A stretch of 64,000 nucleotides of DNA from Flavobacteriaceae bacterium UBA5544 (GCA_002426755.1 DINI01000019.1:205031-269030), one strand, 5' to 3'; positions 8,241-17,727 are shown, counted from the first letter of the stretch. Notes: generated by a model from the sequence alone, not told the origin. Made by a program: numbers and translations.

Positions 8241-11200
8241 TTATTTGTTGATGTAAACCCAAGCGCTCATTTGCTTTGAACCTCCTTCATAAATCATGGT
8301 ATAGAAATAAGTACCAACTGGCAATTCATCTCCATTGTTTGATTGTCCATACCATTCGTTTGTATAATTGTCTTTTGAGTAAACAAGTGTTCCGAGTCTA
8401 TTAAAGATTTCTATTCGCTGAACATCAAAATTGCTCAAGTCGAATGTGTCGTTTTTACCATCACCATCTGGGGAAATTCCTTGTGGAATGATACAATTAT
8501 CCAACTGAATGACCTCTTGTGATACTGAATCTGTACAACCCGTTGCATTAAAAGTGACTTCGATCGTATATGTTCCGCCAACCAATACTGGTAGCGTCAA
8601 TCCTGTTTGCCCAGAAATGACACCTCCATCCTGATACCATACAATGCTAACGTCAGCAGCTGTATAGTTTTGAGGTGCAGCAGTGATTATAATTGGTACA
8701 GTTGCATTAGGACAGACTTGATAATCAAAATCTGTTGCAAATGTTGTTATTGGCAACTCGTTGACCACAAGATCAAAATCGATAACTGCATAACAATCTA
8801 CTGCTAAAGCATTATCTACACGAGCCCAAATCGTTTGAGGATTTGATATATTCGTATATGGTGATGTCAATGGGCTGGTTCCAGCATTGGCATCAGCTTC
8901 AGTTGCATAATAGGCCACTGTGAAATCTGTAGCACTTTGACCATTAAGAATATTCACATCGTGCGCAGTTAAGTTAAATGATTCAAATCCATCCCCTGAA
9001 GCATCATCACACAATTCTATATCAACAGATGTTGCCGTAGGAGTAGCACCAGTAATCAATAAATCAAAGCTTGTGGTTGCAATACAACTTGGAGCATTAG
9101 CATCTTCAACCCGAACCCAAATAGTTTGTGGGTTTGTAACATTGGTATAAGGTGAGCTTAAAGCCCCGGTATTCGTAATAGCATCTGCTTGAGATAGATG
9201 ATACGTTACATTGAATAAGGTTGCTTGTTGGCTTCCTAAAATAGTCGCTGTTTGGGATTCTAAATCAAAATCTTCAAAACCATCTCCAGATATATCATCA
9301 CATGTTACGATATCTGGTGCAGGATTTGCAACCGGCTCAAGCCCTAATGTTATAGTTACTTCATCTTGAGCTGAAGCGTCACATTGAGAATCATATGCTA
9401 TGACAGTATATGTATTTGTTTCTGTAACAGTTAAGGTTGGCCCCGTTTCTCCATCAATGACAAATCCATCAGCATACCACTCATAAGTATCTGCAAAAGG
9501 AGAATTAGCCGTCAATACGACAGAATTAACCCCACAATATGCCTGGTCACCTCCCAAATCTACCTGTATTTCAGCTACAGTTGATCCTGCACCGGCACCT
9601 GAATTCGTCTGTGATATTGTAATTGTACCTGAATCGTCTGAATAATTTGTGACTAATAATACATATATTTCTCCTGTTTGTGCATTATCAATTGTTAGGT
9701 TTTCTATAAACGCGGCATCAAAACTACAATCAACAATATTTCCAAAAGGATAGAAATTAGGGTCTAAAGTATTGTTAGGACAAGTTGGACAGTCCACCTC
9801 TAATCCTAGACTACAAAAATCTGTATCGGTATCAAAAGGGCCCCAAAGCACAAAATCCACGTCCAATCCGTTACCTGATCCATCATATTGGGAAATTTCT
9901 ATCTCAACCAATCCTGGATCTCCAATTTGTATAATATTCCATGAAGGGTTTGGTGTACTTCCCAAACAAGCTACTGGTCCGACTCCTGGGAATCCTATAA
10001 TATTGCCACCTGAACCATTGCTACAGAAGTTAGCTGATTGCTCACATATAGTATTTTGGGGAGCTTGTTGTATACATAATTCAAAAGAACTTGTTTCCGG
10101 TACGCTTCCTGCCGAAAACACTCGAACATAATAAGTACTTCCAACTGTTAATAGAGTAGAAACACTTGCTGTTTCTGTAGAGCAATATAATTCTGTTAGT
10201 GATCCACATGTACCACTATAAAGTGCGTGGTCAAGATTTCCTGTACCTCCAGTTATATTTATCAACGAAATTAATTCCACTTCGTGTAAAGCTGTAAATT
10301 GGAACCAAACATCATCATCTGGATTCCCACCGCAAGATCCTATCGGAACATTTGAAAGTGAGGCAGCCAAGATAGTTCCTGGTGTTGTAGCATCACAAGT
10401 AGCTCCTTGATTTACGACCGCATTAATGGCTCCAGAACATTCGTCATTTGGTGGAGGGCAACCCAATAAGCTAAGTGTTGGACTACTTATCACACAATTA
10501 CCATTTTGTTCATTGGTTACAAAAATCTTCACATTTGTTCCAAAAGCAAATGGACCCGCCTGATATACATCTAATGTTGTGGCTTGTATTGTATTTGTGT
10601 CAAAGTTATTTGAAATTTCCAAGGATGTAGCGTCTCCTAAACTAGTTACGTTAACATCAATATAAAATTGGTTACTATCACAATCTGGAGTGATTGTATA
10701 GTCTGCTGCTGGCAATACACAATCAAGAACTAAAATATTAACAGTAAAATCCAAAGTAACACCGAATGAACCACTAAAACATGGATCTGGAGGAAGTTGT
10801 CCAAAATCAGCAGAACCAATGCGCATTCTATGCTGTCCGATAGCAGCATCAGCAGGCATAGTAAAAGTTGCGTCAAATATGGTTGGGTTAGCATTTGTAG
10901 TTTCTCCTTGGAATACTATTTCTGAAGGTTCAAAGACTAAATTGTCATTGAAGTCAATCCAAATGTTAACATTATAAGTAAATCCAGTAGCAAATGTAAT
11001 AGAAACGTTTGTTTCAACTCCTTGAAAGGTATTTACTGGAGTCGCTGTGTGATTCTCATAGGTAACATCCCCAAAGCTAGGAAAATCAGTTACTCCAATA
11101 GTAACGTTTGTAACACCATCTCCATCATTACTGGTTGGTAAAGATGCACAATAACCTGTATAGAAACTTGAAGGTCCAGTCCAAGAACTCAATCCATCAA

Positions 11201-13655
11201 CATCTCCGCAATTTGCTTGAACATAAAAATCATAAAGTGTATCAGACGTCAAACCATCTAAAACATATGGGTTGGTAGTTACATCTGTTACAATTGTGCC
11301 TGTGCCAGGAGTAAAACCAGCAGGGCCATATTCAATATTCCATAAAGTAGAACTTCCATTTTCAGTCCAACCCACTTCTGTCGATGTCAAAGTTAAATTT
11401 GTAGATGTTAGCGCAGATGGCTCTGGACAAGTAGGTACATTTCTAACTTGAAAATTATCAAAGGAAACATCATTATCAGCTGCATCATCCGCCGTACCTT
11501 CACTGGCCCAAACTGCAAATTGAACGATTTGTCCACTATAAGCTGACAGATTGAAAACATAATGTTGACCACCAGCGGGAACTGCAGTAGTATTATTCCA
11601 TGTATTTAAAGACGTCCATGTGGCTCCATTATCGTTTGTAATCAATAATTGAACTTGATCATCAGACCCCAAAGTACCCGCAGTAGTGGCGCTACCAAAT
11701 ACCATTACAGCAAAGTCCAGTTCCACTTGAAAAGGGCCTCCAGTCAAATCAAATTGCGGAGATAGTAACCAATCTCGTTTTTCAGCTAACCAAAGGTTAA
11801 TTTTATTTGCTCCATTGAACCCGTTATTTGCGAAACCATCAGCCACCCAAGAGCTAGTTCCAAAATTACCTGGTCCAGTTGTCGGATTTCCACTATCAGC
11901 TTGATCCCAACAATCCTGTAAAAATGTATTGAATGTTGCTAAATAATCTGGAATAAATATATCACAAAGGGTCGTAAACGTTGAAGGTCCAACCCATAAA
12001 CTGGTATCTCCCCCACAGTCAGATTGAACATAAAAATCATAGTCCGTTATGGCATTTAACCCTGAAGCCAAATAAGGGTTGGAAACACCTGTAGCTGTAG
12101 GAGTTCCTGTAGGAGTGGTTCCAGCTGGAACTATTTCTATATTCCATGATGAAGCATTTCCTGCTTCTGTCCAACTTAACTGTGCTCCATTTGATGTTAT
12201 GTTTCCTGCAGCCAACATCGAAGGTGCTGGGCATGATGGCAATTCATCAAAGGTTACGTCATCAATAGCGATATCATCATAAAAATCCCCACTTACAGTT
12301 TCAGAAAATGTAAAACGTGCCTGAACATCACCTGTAATTGTTAAACCACTTAAATTGATAGTTTTCAGCTCCCATCCGGCTGTGTTTGTATTATAAGTGC
12401 CCATGATGTTCCATGCAGCACCGTCAAAAACTTCGACAGTTAGAGTAGAATTGGCATTGCCTTCATTGTTACTGATTTCATAAAACGAAAGTGCTGGTGT
12501 TGTTAACCCCGATACATCCACTAATGGGCTCAACAACACTGCTGGTGCTTCAGTTCCTGAAGAATCAACCCATGCAAAATACCCATTTGTTGCCGTAGTA
12601 CCTGTTATTGTTCCGTTATTTCCAATGTGGTTACCAGCTCCAGTATTACTGAATCTCCAAATCTCACCTCCACTCATACTCCAGCAGATAGGGATAGTAC
12701 CAGCATTTTCAAAGCCTTGTGTATATGGAGCAGTAAAACTTTCACATTCCGTTAAAAAATTAACTGTGCCAACCCAAGGGCTAAACTCACCACCACAAGA
12801 AGATCTCACATATACTTCGTAAGATGTAGCAGGGGTCAATCCTATGGCTATATATGGTGCGTTTGAAGTTGTAGGGTCACCACTTCCTGATGGAACCCCT
12901 GTACCTGTAGGTTGAACCACAACCTCCCAAGCAGTTTCTCCTCCACCAGGTGTCCATGATATATTTGCAGTTGACGAAGTTTGACTATTAACAATTAATC
13001 CACTTGGCTCTGGGCAGCTCACTTCAAACACAGAAACCAAATCAAAGGCCACTCCATTATCTTGAACAGTGGTATCAGATCCAAATGCAAATCTAAAAAT
13101 CACGTTGCTTTGTCCAGCCAAACCAGTCAAGGCATGTCTTGCCACTACCCATCCACCGGATCCATCATTGGAACTTGCTCTTCCTGTCCAACCTATTTGT
13201 TGGCCTCCAGGATTCCCTCCAATAGAGGTATCGTTATACCAATTGTTTGGGTCACCAGCACCGCCAACGTTTTGCCAAGAAGTACCAGAATCTATGGAAG
13301 ATTGCAAAACCAAACCATCCCAGCTAAACTCTGCATTCCACCAAATACTAAATTGTATGCTTGGAGCAGAAAGTGAGGAAAGGTCAAAAACTGGACTTTG
13401 AACAAATGAATTTTCACTTGCATTGTAATTTCCGGACAAGTTTGTTGCCCATGCGTTAGTCCCCGAAGCTGCACTATTAATAACATTTGCGGTTGGGGCT
13501 CCTAAAGCCCAGGTACCGTTGGCACCATTTGTTGCAACCCATCCACCAGCTCCAGTTTCAAAATCTTCTGAATAAGGATAAGAGGTAATTTGAGCTGTAC
13601 CATACCAACTGAAAAAGAAAGCCAGTAAAACAATTAAAAAAGTAATTTTTTTCAT
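8241..13655 (-). CDS. Giant T9SS type B (gliding-motility-associated C-terminal) surface protein
   Basis: A 1804-residue secreted protein. After a signal peptide (about 1-21) come three units of a choice-of-anchor J/MAM-like domain plus a fibronectin III domain; the FN3 domains start near residues 212, 474 and 739 (each CPxPS...). A GEVED domain (about 836-972; WIDFNDNLVFEPSE) follows, then a pre-peptidase-like domain (about 1069-1196; NDECSGAI), a further beta domain (about 1200-1355), Ig/PKD-like modules, two 97-residue tandem repeats (about 1440-1640), and a CHU_C/type B sorting domain (about 1718-1804; PQGISPDGDGKNDTF, ending VYINK). It has no recognised catalytic domain, so an adhesin or matrix role is likely. 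It is first gene of an operon with its PorP/SprF and PorE-like partners. Confidence 0.92.
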   Translation of the reverse strand: MKKITFLIVLLAFFFSWYGTAQITSYPYSEDFETGAGGWVATNGANGTWALGAPTANVINSAASGTNAWATNLSGNYNASENSFVQSPVFDLSSLSAPSIQFSIWWNAEFSWDGLVLQSSIDSGTSWQNVGGAGDPNNWYNDTSIGGNPGGQQIGWTGRASSNDGSGGWVVARHALTGLAGQSNVIFRFAFGSDTTVQDNGVAFDLVSVFEVSCPEPSGLIVNSQTSSTANISWTPGGGETAWEVVVQPTGTGVPSGSGDPTTSNAPYIAIGLTPATSYEVYVRSSCGGEFSPWVGTVNFLTECESFTAPYTQGFENAGTIPICWSMSGGEIWRFSNTGAGNHIGNNGTITGTTATNGYFAWVDSSGTEAPAVLLSPLVDVSGLTTPALSFYEISNNEGNANSTLTVEVFDGAAWNIMGTYNTNTAGWELKTINLSGLTITGDVQARFTFSETVSGDFYDDIAIDDVTFDELPSCPAPSMLAAGNITSNGAQLSWTEAGNASSWNIEIVPAGTTPTGTPTATGVSNPYLASGLNAITDYDFYVQSDCGGDTSLWVGPSTFTTLCDIFIPDYLATFNTFLQDCWDQADSGNPTTGPGNFGTSSWVADGFANNGFNGANKINLWLAEKRDWLLSPQFDLTGGPFQVELDFAVMVFGSATTAGTLGSDDQVQLLITNDNGATWTSLNTWNNTTAVPAGGQHYVFNLSAYSGQIVQFAVWASEGTADDAADNDVSFDNFQVRNVPTCPEPSALTSTNLTLTSTEVGWTENGSSTLWNIEYGPAGFTPGTGTIVTDVTTNPYVLDGLTSDTLYDFYVQANCGDVDGLSSWTGPSSFYTGYCASLPTSNDGDGVTNVTIGVTDFPSFGDVTYENHTATPVNTFQGVETNVSITFATGFTYNVNIWIDFNDNLVFEPSEIVFQGETTNANPTIFDATFTMPADAAIGQHRMRIGSADFGQLPPDPCFSGSFGVTLDFTVNILVLDCVLPAADYTITPDCDSNQFYIDVNVTSLGDATSLEISNNFDTNTIQATTLDVYQAGPFAFGTNVKIFVTNEQNGNCVISSPTLSLLGCPPPNDECSGAINAVVNQGATCDATTPGTILAASLSNVPIGSCGGNPDDDVWFQFTALHEVELISLINITGGTGNLDHALYSGTCGSLTELYCSTETASVSTLLTVGSTYYVRVFSAGSVPETSSFELCIQQAPQNTICEQSANFCSNGSGGNIIGFPGVGPVACLGSTPNPSWNIIQIGDPGLVEIEISQYDGSGNGLDVDFVLWGPFDTDTDFCSLGLEVDCPTCPNNTLDPNFYPFGNIVDCSFDAAFIENLTIDNAQTGEIYVLLVTNYSDDSGTITISQTNSGAGAGSTVAEIQVDLGGDQAYCGVNSVVLTANSPFADTYEWYADGFVIDGETGPTLTVTETNTYTVIAYDSQCDASAQDEVTITLGLEPVANPAPDIVTCDDISGDGFEDFDLESQTATILGSQQATLFNVTYHLSQADAITNTGALSSPYTNVTNPQTIWVRVEDANAPSCIATTSFDLLITGATPTATSVDIELCDDASGDGFESFNLTAHDVNILNGQSATDFTVAYYATEADANAGTSPLTSPYTNISNPQTIWARVDNALAVDCYAVIDFDLVVNELPITTFATDFDYQVCPNATVPIIITAAPQNYTAADVSIVWYQDGGVISGQTGLTLPVLVGGTYTIEVTFNATGCTDSVSQEVIQLDNCIIPQGISPDGDGKNDTFDLSNFDVQRIEIFNRLGTLVYSKDNYTNEWYGQSNNGDELPVGTYFYTMIYEGGSKQMSAWVYINK
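8765..9345 (-). repeat. Two tandem 97-residue repeats inside the surface protein
   Basis: The motif CDDxSGDGFExFxL recurs exactly 291 bases apart, and SPYTNxxNPQTIWxRV near the end of each copy repeats with it. The copies have clearly diverged at DNA level, so this is an old domain duplication and not a recent slippage array. Confidence 0.8.
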
Positions 13656-13767
13656 TTGAATTTTTTAGGTTAATTAAAATATTTTAAGTTAGACATTTAT
13701 AAAATATTGATTATAAACGTCTTATTGCTAAAAGATGATTAAAAGCGTTTGTTAATTGAAATTTTAG

Positions 13768-13784
13768 CATCATTTCGGATGATG
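13768..13784 (-). other. Small hairpin in the 233-base leader region of the surface-protein operon
   Basis: CATCAT and ATGATG flank the five-base loop TTCGG, giving a 6-bp stem about 115 bases upstream of the surface-protein start. It lacks a T-run. A near-consensus -7 box (TATCTTCG, minus strand, about 13794-13801) with TTTG 17 bases before it lies just upstream, so the hairpin could lie in the 5' leader. Nothing else is seen in 13656-13888. Confidence 0.35.
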
Positions 13785-13888
13785 TATAATTAACCGAAGA
13801 TAAAAAAATTGACAGTTAACAAAGTATTAACAATGCTATAATAGATGAAATGCAATATTATTCGACGAAAAGTGGGGCGATTTTTTAC

Positions 13889-14848
13889 TTATTTTATAGA
13901 TTGTTTTTTTATTTGAATAAAGACCGGAAAATGGTCACTAAATCCTCCTTTATATTTCTTCCCTACATAAGTTCTATAGGGTTGTCCTTTAAATTTTCCG
14001 TTATACTGGGTTAAAAATTTTTCATCGAAAATATCAGCCTTAAAAAGCTGAAATGGCCCAACTCCTTCCTTTAGAAAATTTGAGGTCAAGAAAATTTGGT
14101 CGAATTGAATCCAGGCAAAGTTATGGTTCACGCTACCTCTGCTGTAGGACCACACTGACTCCATGGTATTGAACAACCCGCTATCTCTCTTGAAATTGAT
14201 AATACTTTGACTGTTTGGGTTATCGTTAAAATCTCCCATAACTATGATTTGTGAATCAATGCTATCGTTCAAGATTGACGAAATAATTTCGGTTAATTGA
14301 GCGGCAGCAGTAATTCTCTTATAATCCGTTTCATCTTTTCCCTCATGTCTTGAGGGCCAATGGTTGACCAAAACATGGATTTTGTTCCCATTCAAATAGC
14401 CGGTCACCAATAATATGTCCCTTGTAAAATCTCTTTTCCCTGATTCCTCTTCAATATAAATAGGAAACGCTTTGGAATGTTCAACTGTAAATTCGTCCTT
14501 ATTATATAGCAATGCAACATCTATTCCTCTTTCGTCCAAAGAATCATAATGAATAAAGCCATAATTGTAATGTTTCAAATCATCACTTTGCGTCAAGTCA
14601 TTTAAAACGGCATCATTTTCAACTTCGGCCAAACCAATCAAAACGGGTGGTTTATTAATGGATTCAAACCCAATTTTTGAGATTACTGACCCCAATTTAT
14701 AAATCTTTTTTTCGTAGCGTTGTTTTGTCCAATTCTTTGCAGAGATAGGTAAGAAGTCATTGTCATTAGTTTTATTGTCAACGTATATGTCAAAAAGGTT
14801 TTCAGTATTGTAAAATGCAATGGTGTGGATGGTGTTTTCTGGAATCAC
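13889..14848 (-). CDS. Endonuclease/exonuclease/phosphatase family protein without signal peptide
   Basis: A 319-residue EEP-fold protein. Visible motifs are AFYNTENLFD (residues 11-20), LIGLAEVEND with metal-binding Glu at 75/77, GDFNDNPNS near residue 208 and SDHFPVFIQI near residue 304 with the catalytic Asp-His. These form a complete active site for a Mg-dependent phosphodiesterase or nuclease. It is the same subfamily as the truncated gene at 1-491 (shared NRGIDVALLY-type core), but it starts directly at the domain with no export signal, so it is probably cytoplasmic. It is divergent from hflX across 74 bases. Its natural substrate cannot be told from sequence. Confidence 0.85.
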   Translation of the reverse strand: MIPENTIHTIAFYNTENLFDIYVDNKTNDNDFLPISAKNWTKQRYEKKIYKLGSVISKIGFESINKPPVLIGLAEVENDAVLNDLTQSDDLKHYNYGFIHYDSLDERGIDVALLYNKDEFTVEHSKAFPIYIEEESGKRDFTRDILLVTGYLNGNKIHVLVNHWPSRHEGKDETDYKRITAAAQLTEIISSILNDSIDSQIIVMGDFNDNPNSQSIINFKRDSGLFNTMESVWSYSRGSVNHNFAWIQFDQIFLTSNFLKEGVGPFQLFKADIFDEKFLTQYNGKFKGQPYRTYVGKKYKGGFSDHFPVFIQIKKQSIK

Positions 14849-14897
14849 AACTATCTTTTAAGTCTTAAAAATACTCAATCGAGTGCATTCAATTGTG

Positions 14898-14905
14898 TAA
14901 CTTTG
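14898..14905 (+). promoter_or_regulatory. -7 box (TAACTTTG) of hflX
   Basis: A perfect TAnnTTTG box ends 17 bases before the ATG at 14923. It overlaps the longer TTG-initiated frame that starts at 14893, which argues for the ATG as the true start. Confidence 0.65.
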
Positions 14906-14922
14906 CTACTTTATTTAGGAAT

Positions 14923-16137
14923 ATGTTAGAAAAGAAAGATATAGAATTAGAAAAAGCGGTGCTCATTGGCGTTGTCACCAAGCAACAAGACGAAGAAAAG
15001 TCAAAAGAATATTTAGATGAGCTTGAGTTTTTAACCTACACTGCCGGCGGAGAAGTACTGAAGCGCTTCACCCAAAAAATGGAAATGCCTAATCCAAAAA
15101 CTTTTATTGGGACCGGTAAAATGGAAGATGTGCGTCGCTATATTGAAGAACACGAGGTAGGAACCGCCATTTTTGATGACGAACTTTCCGCAGCACAAGA
15201 ACGGAATATCAGTAAAATACTCAACTGCAAGGTGTTGGATCGAACCAACCTCATCCTTGATATTTTTGCTCAACGCGCACAAACCAGCTATGCCAGAACA
15301 CAGGTAGAATTGGCACAATGTGAATATTTGCTCCCAAGGCTAAAAGGAATGTGGACTCACTTGGAGCGTCAAAAAGGTGGAATTGGCATGCGTGGACCTG
15401 GTGAAACGGAGATTGAAACCGATAGACGTATCGTTCGTGATAGGATTGCTTTGTTGAAAGATAAAATCAAGACTATAGATAAGCAAATGGCCGTGCAGCG
15501 TGGGAATCGAGGGCAAATGGTTCGTGTGGCTTTGGTTGGCTACACTAACGTAGGAAAATCGACCTTAATGAACGTCATCAGCAAAAGTGATGTGTTTGCT
15601 GAAAATAAATTGTTCGCAACACTTGACACCACGGTACGCAAAGTAGTTATTGGTAATCTTCCTTTTTTGGTGAGTGACACTGTTGGATTCATAAGAAAAT
15701 TGCCAACCCAATTGGTAGAATCTTTTAAAAGCACTTTGGATGAAGTTCGTGAAGCCGATTTGTTACTCCATGTAGTGGATATTTCTCATTCTAATTTTGA
15801 AGAACATATCGCTTCTGTCAATAAAATTTTAAGTGAAATTGGTTCGGCAGACAAACCCACCATTATGGTATTCAATAAAATTGACGCTTACAAGCATCAG
15901 CCTATCGATGAAGATGATTTGGTCGCAATTAAAACAAAAGCTAACTATTCATTGGAAGAATGGAAAAAAACTTGGATGAACAAAATTGGCAACGATGCCA
16001 TTTTTATTTCAGCGTTGAACAAAGAAAATTTGGAAGCTTTTAAAAAACGGGTCTATGATGAAGTTAGGAACCTTCACGTGAAACGCTTTCCTTATAATAA
16101 TTTTTTGTACCCAGATTATGAGGGTGAGGAGGAATAA
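14923..16137 (+). CDS. hflX: GTPase HflX
   Basis: A 404-residue GTPase. The N-terminal HflX nucleotide-binding region and long helical hairpin contain the family signature MRGPGETEIETDRR (about 154-167). The G domain follows, with G1 VGYTNVGKST (about 204-213), G3 DTVGF (about 251) and G4 NKID (about 317). HflX binds the 50S subunit and splits stalled or stress-inactivated 70S ribosomes using nucleotide energy. I chose ATG at 14923 (MLEKKDIELEK) over an upstream TTG because the promoter -7 box overlaps the longer version. It is monocistronic, with a strong terminator directly after the stop. Confidence 0.95.
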   Translation: MLEKKDIELEKAVLIGVVTKQQDEEKSKEYLDELEFLTYTAGGEVLKRFTQKMEMPNPKTFIGTGKMEDVRRYIEEHEVGTAIFDDELSAAQERNISKILNCKVLDRTNLILDIFAQRAQTSYARTQVELAQCEYLLPRLKGMWTHLERQKGGIGMRGPGETEIETDRRIVRDRIALLKDKIKTIDKQMAVQRGNRGQMVRVALVGYTNVGKSTLMNVISKSDVFAENKLFATLDTTVRKVVIGNLPFLVSDTVGFIRKLPTQLVESFKSTLDEVREADLLLHVVDISHSNFEEHIASVNKILSEIGSADKPTIMVFNKIDAYKHQPIDEDDLVAIKTKANYSLEEWKKTWMNKIGNDAIFISALNKENLEAFKKRVYDEVRNLHVKRFPYNNFLYPDYEGEEE

Positions 16138-16166
16138 AAAAAAGCATCCATTTTGGATGCTTTTTT
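16138..16166. terminator. Bidirectional terminator between hflX and the DUF3078 gene
   Basis: GCATCCA and TGGATGC pair around a TTT loop, flanked by an A-run on the left and a T-run on the right. It can therefore terminate both the plus-strand hflX and the minus-strand suf/DUF3078 run. Confidence 0.9.
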
Positions 16167-16179
16167 TTGAATTCTAAAA

Positions 16180-17124
16180 TTAGAATTTATAACTTAAACC
16201 AAGTGTATAGTAGGTTTGCAAATCGTTATCTACATTATCAAAAGTAGGTACAGTTTCAGCTGGTACGGCATCCGGGTCATATTGTCCAAGTGCATAATTC
16301 AAAGCTTCTTGTTTATTGCTTCTTAATCCGAAGTCAAACCCTACACCAATCATTTTCCAAAGTGTGTAACTAAAGGAGTTGTTCCATGTCCAGTTAGAAA
16401 GGTCTGAATCTTTATAACTGTAAAATGCAGAAAGATTGGATTTAAAATTAATCTTCCCAATCTGCCGTGTATAATCTGCAACTACTTTTGCTCCCAAAGA
16501 TGATTCAAAAACGGCATCATTGTCAGCAAATACAAAGTTGTAGTTGAGCGGGTGTATGACTACTAACAAATCTTTTGCCGGCGTCCATGTAAAACCGACA
16601 CCAACATCCAAATATCCAGGATCGTTGAAATTATCCAAAAGTGTGGTTCTGTATTCCATTAATGCGGAAGCTGCCCACTTGTCGCTCAATTTTCTTCCAT
16701 ATAATGAAGACAAATTAAACACATCCGTTGTTGGGTTAAAACCGTCATCATCTAAATCAGTGTCTTTGTTATCTAATTTTACCCAATTAAGATTCGCATT
16801 TAAGGAATTTCTCCAAAAGAATTTATCTTGAATCAAATTCGCATAACCATTAAAGGTAATACCAATATTTCCTGATGAATTGTTTGGTGCACCTTGGGAA
16901 TACCAATTGTTAAAATTTGAAAGACTTCCTCCAATAGTCCCAAACGCTCCCACTCTCCATCCTGGTAGTGCGTCTATTTGAGCTTGTAGTGCATTCGCTT
17001 CAGCTTGTGCAGCATCTGCCTCAGCTTGTTTTTCAGCCTTTTGTGCTTCTAACTCTTCTTTAGTTTGAGCATTTATGGTCGCTGTTCCAATAAATAGCGC
17101 AAGTAATAGTAAGATTTTTTTCAT
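16180..17124 (-). CDS. DUF3078 outer-membrane-type protein
   Basis: A 314-residue protein with a signal peptide (about 1-19, ending INAQ). A short Ala/Glu/Gln/Lys-rich coiled coil follows (about 20-52; EELEAQKAEKQAEADAAQAE), then a beta-rich DUF3078 region beginning WRVGAFGTIGGSLSNFNNWY and ending with an aromatic C-terminus (YTLGLSYKF), as in outer-membrane barrels. The family is Bacteroidota-specific with no established function. It is last in the long minus-strand run, but a 78-base gap with its own TATATTTG box (17149-17156) suggests independent transcription. The coiled coil may mediate trimerisation or contact peptidoglycan; that is speculative. Confidence 0.82.
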   Translation of the reverse strand: MKKILLLLALFIGTATINAQTKEELEAQKAEKQAEADAAQAEANALQAQIDALPGWRVGAFGTIGGSLSNFNNWYSQGAPNNSSGNIGITFNGYANLIQDKFFWRNSLNANLNWVKLDNKDTDLDDDGFNPTTDVFNLSSLYGRKLSDKWAASALMEYRTTLLDNFNDPGYLDVGVGFTWTPAKDLLVVIHPLNYNFVFADNDAVFESSLGAKVVADYTRQIGKINFKSNLSAFYSYKDSDLSNWTWNNSFSYTLWKMIGVGFDFGLRSNKQEALNYALGQYDPDAVPAETVPTFDNVDNDLQTYYTLGLSYKF

Positions 17125-17148
17125 TGTTTTTAAGTTTGAAAATTTTTA

Positions 17149-17156
17149 CAAATATA
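17149..17156 (-). promoter_or_regulatory. -7 box (TATATTTG) of the DUF3078 gene
   Basis: A perfect TAnnTTTG match on the minus strand, 24 bases upstream of the DUF3078 ATG. The -33 region is weak. Confidence 0.6.
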
Positions 17157-17202
17157 AGGATTAGACATTATTTTACTGAAAAGTCATTTGTATTTTGTGG
17201 GA

Positions 17203-17709
17203 TTATTTCCTCTTAAACAATGGCACTGAAGAGCAGGCTTCTCCATACATTATCGATTTGGCGATAGGTCTCAATCTTTCAGACAATGCAATATAAGCAT
17301 TTGCAGGCACGGGTTTATTAGTGCAACCTTTAATGATTAATGGCTTGTCTGTAAAGGGATGTATATCCAGATTTTGAATAATATCTTGATAAATAGACGT
17401 TTCCAATTGTTCCAAACTACCAATGACAACTTTTTTAGCGTATGGTTGCAAACGCATTGTTAGGAGCATAAAAGCCCAAGCCGGTACAATCGCATCTGAA
17501 GTGCAGGTCAATGCTATAAAATTGTCTTGATATTGAGTCCAATCATGCTGATTGACTTTTTCCCTAAAATCTTTTTCGCGAAGCACCAATTCTTCAAATA
17601 GCCAGTTTTTGATATCGAAAACAGTTCTTTTTCCGCTAGGGTAATAATCCTCAAGGTCAACAACTACTAACTTGCTATTAGCGACTCTATTAATGATTTC
17701 TTTCTCCAT
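17203..17709 (-). CDS. DUF2480 family protein
   Basis: A 168-residue soluble protein that matches the Bacteroidota DUF2480 family in length and pattern: LVVVDLEDYYPSGKR near the N-terminus, FDIKNWLFEELVLREKDFR, and a conserved IIKGCTNKPVPANAYI with a Cys in the C-terminal third. It has no signal peptide or membrane segment. Function is unknown. It starts 18 bases after the ABC transporter gene, so it is probably co-transcribed with it and with the sufE/DUF59 genes. Linkage of DUF2480 to Fe-S assembly genes is a repeated flavobacterial pattern as I recall it, and hints at a Cys-dependent role in that pathway. Confidence 0.8.
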   Translation of the reverse strand: MEKEIINRVANSKLVVVDLEDYYPSGKRTVFDIKNWLFEELVLREKDFREKVNQHDWTQYQDNFIALTCTSDAIVPAWAFMLLTMRLQPYAKKVVIGSLEQLETSIYQDIIQNLDIHPFTDKPLIIKGCTNKPVPANAYIALSERLRPIAKSIMYGEACSSVPLFKRK

Positions 17710-17727
17710 ACTACTAAAATAAGTTTT

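Noticed and set aside
8765..9345. Tandem repeats as a CRISPR or recent slippage array.
   Set aside because: The units are 291 bases, in frame and diverged, and they encode protein domains.
9772..10131. A 119-codon open frame on the plus strand inside the giant surface-protein gene.
   Set aside because: It is antisense to a well-supported coding region; its composition is low-complexity (Ser/Pro/Thr) and it has no recognisable motif.
14893..14922. Longer hflX starting at TTG 14893.
   Set aside because: The first codons overlap the TAACTTTG promoter box, and HflX homology begins after the ATG at 14923.
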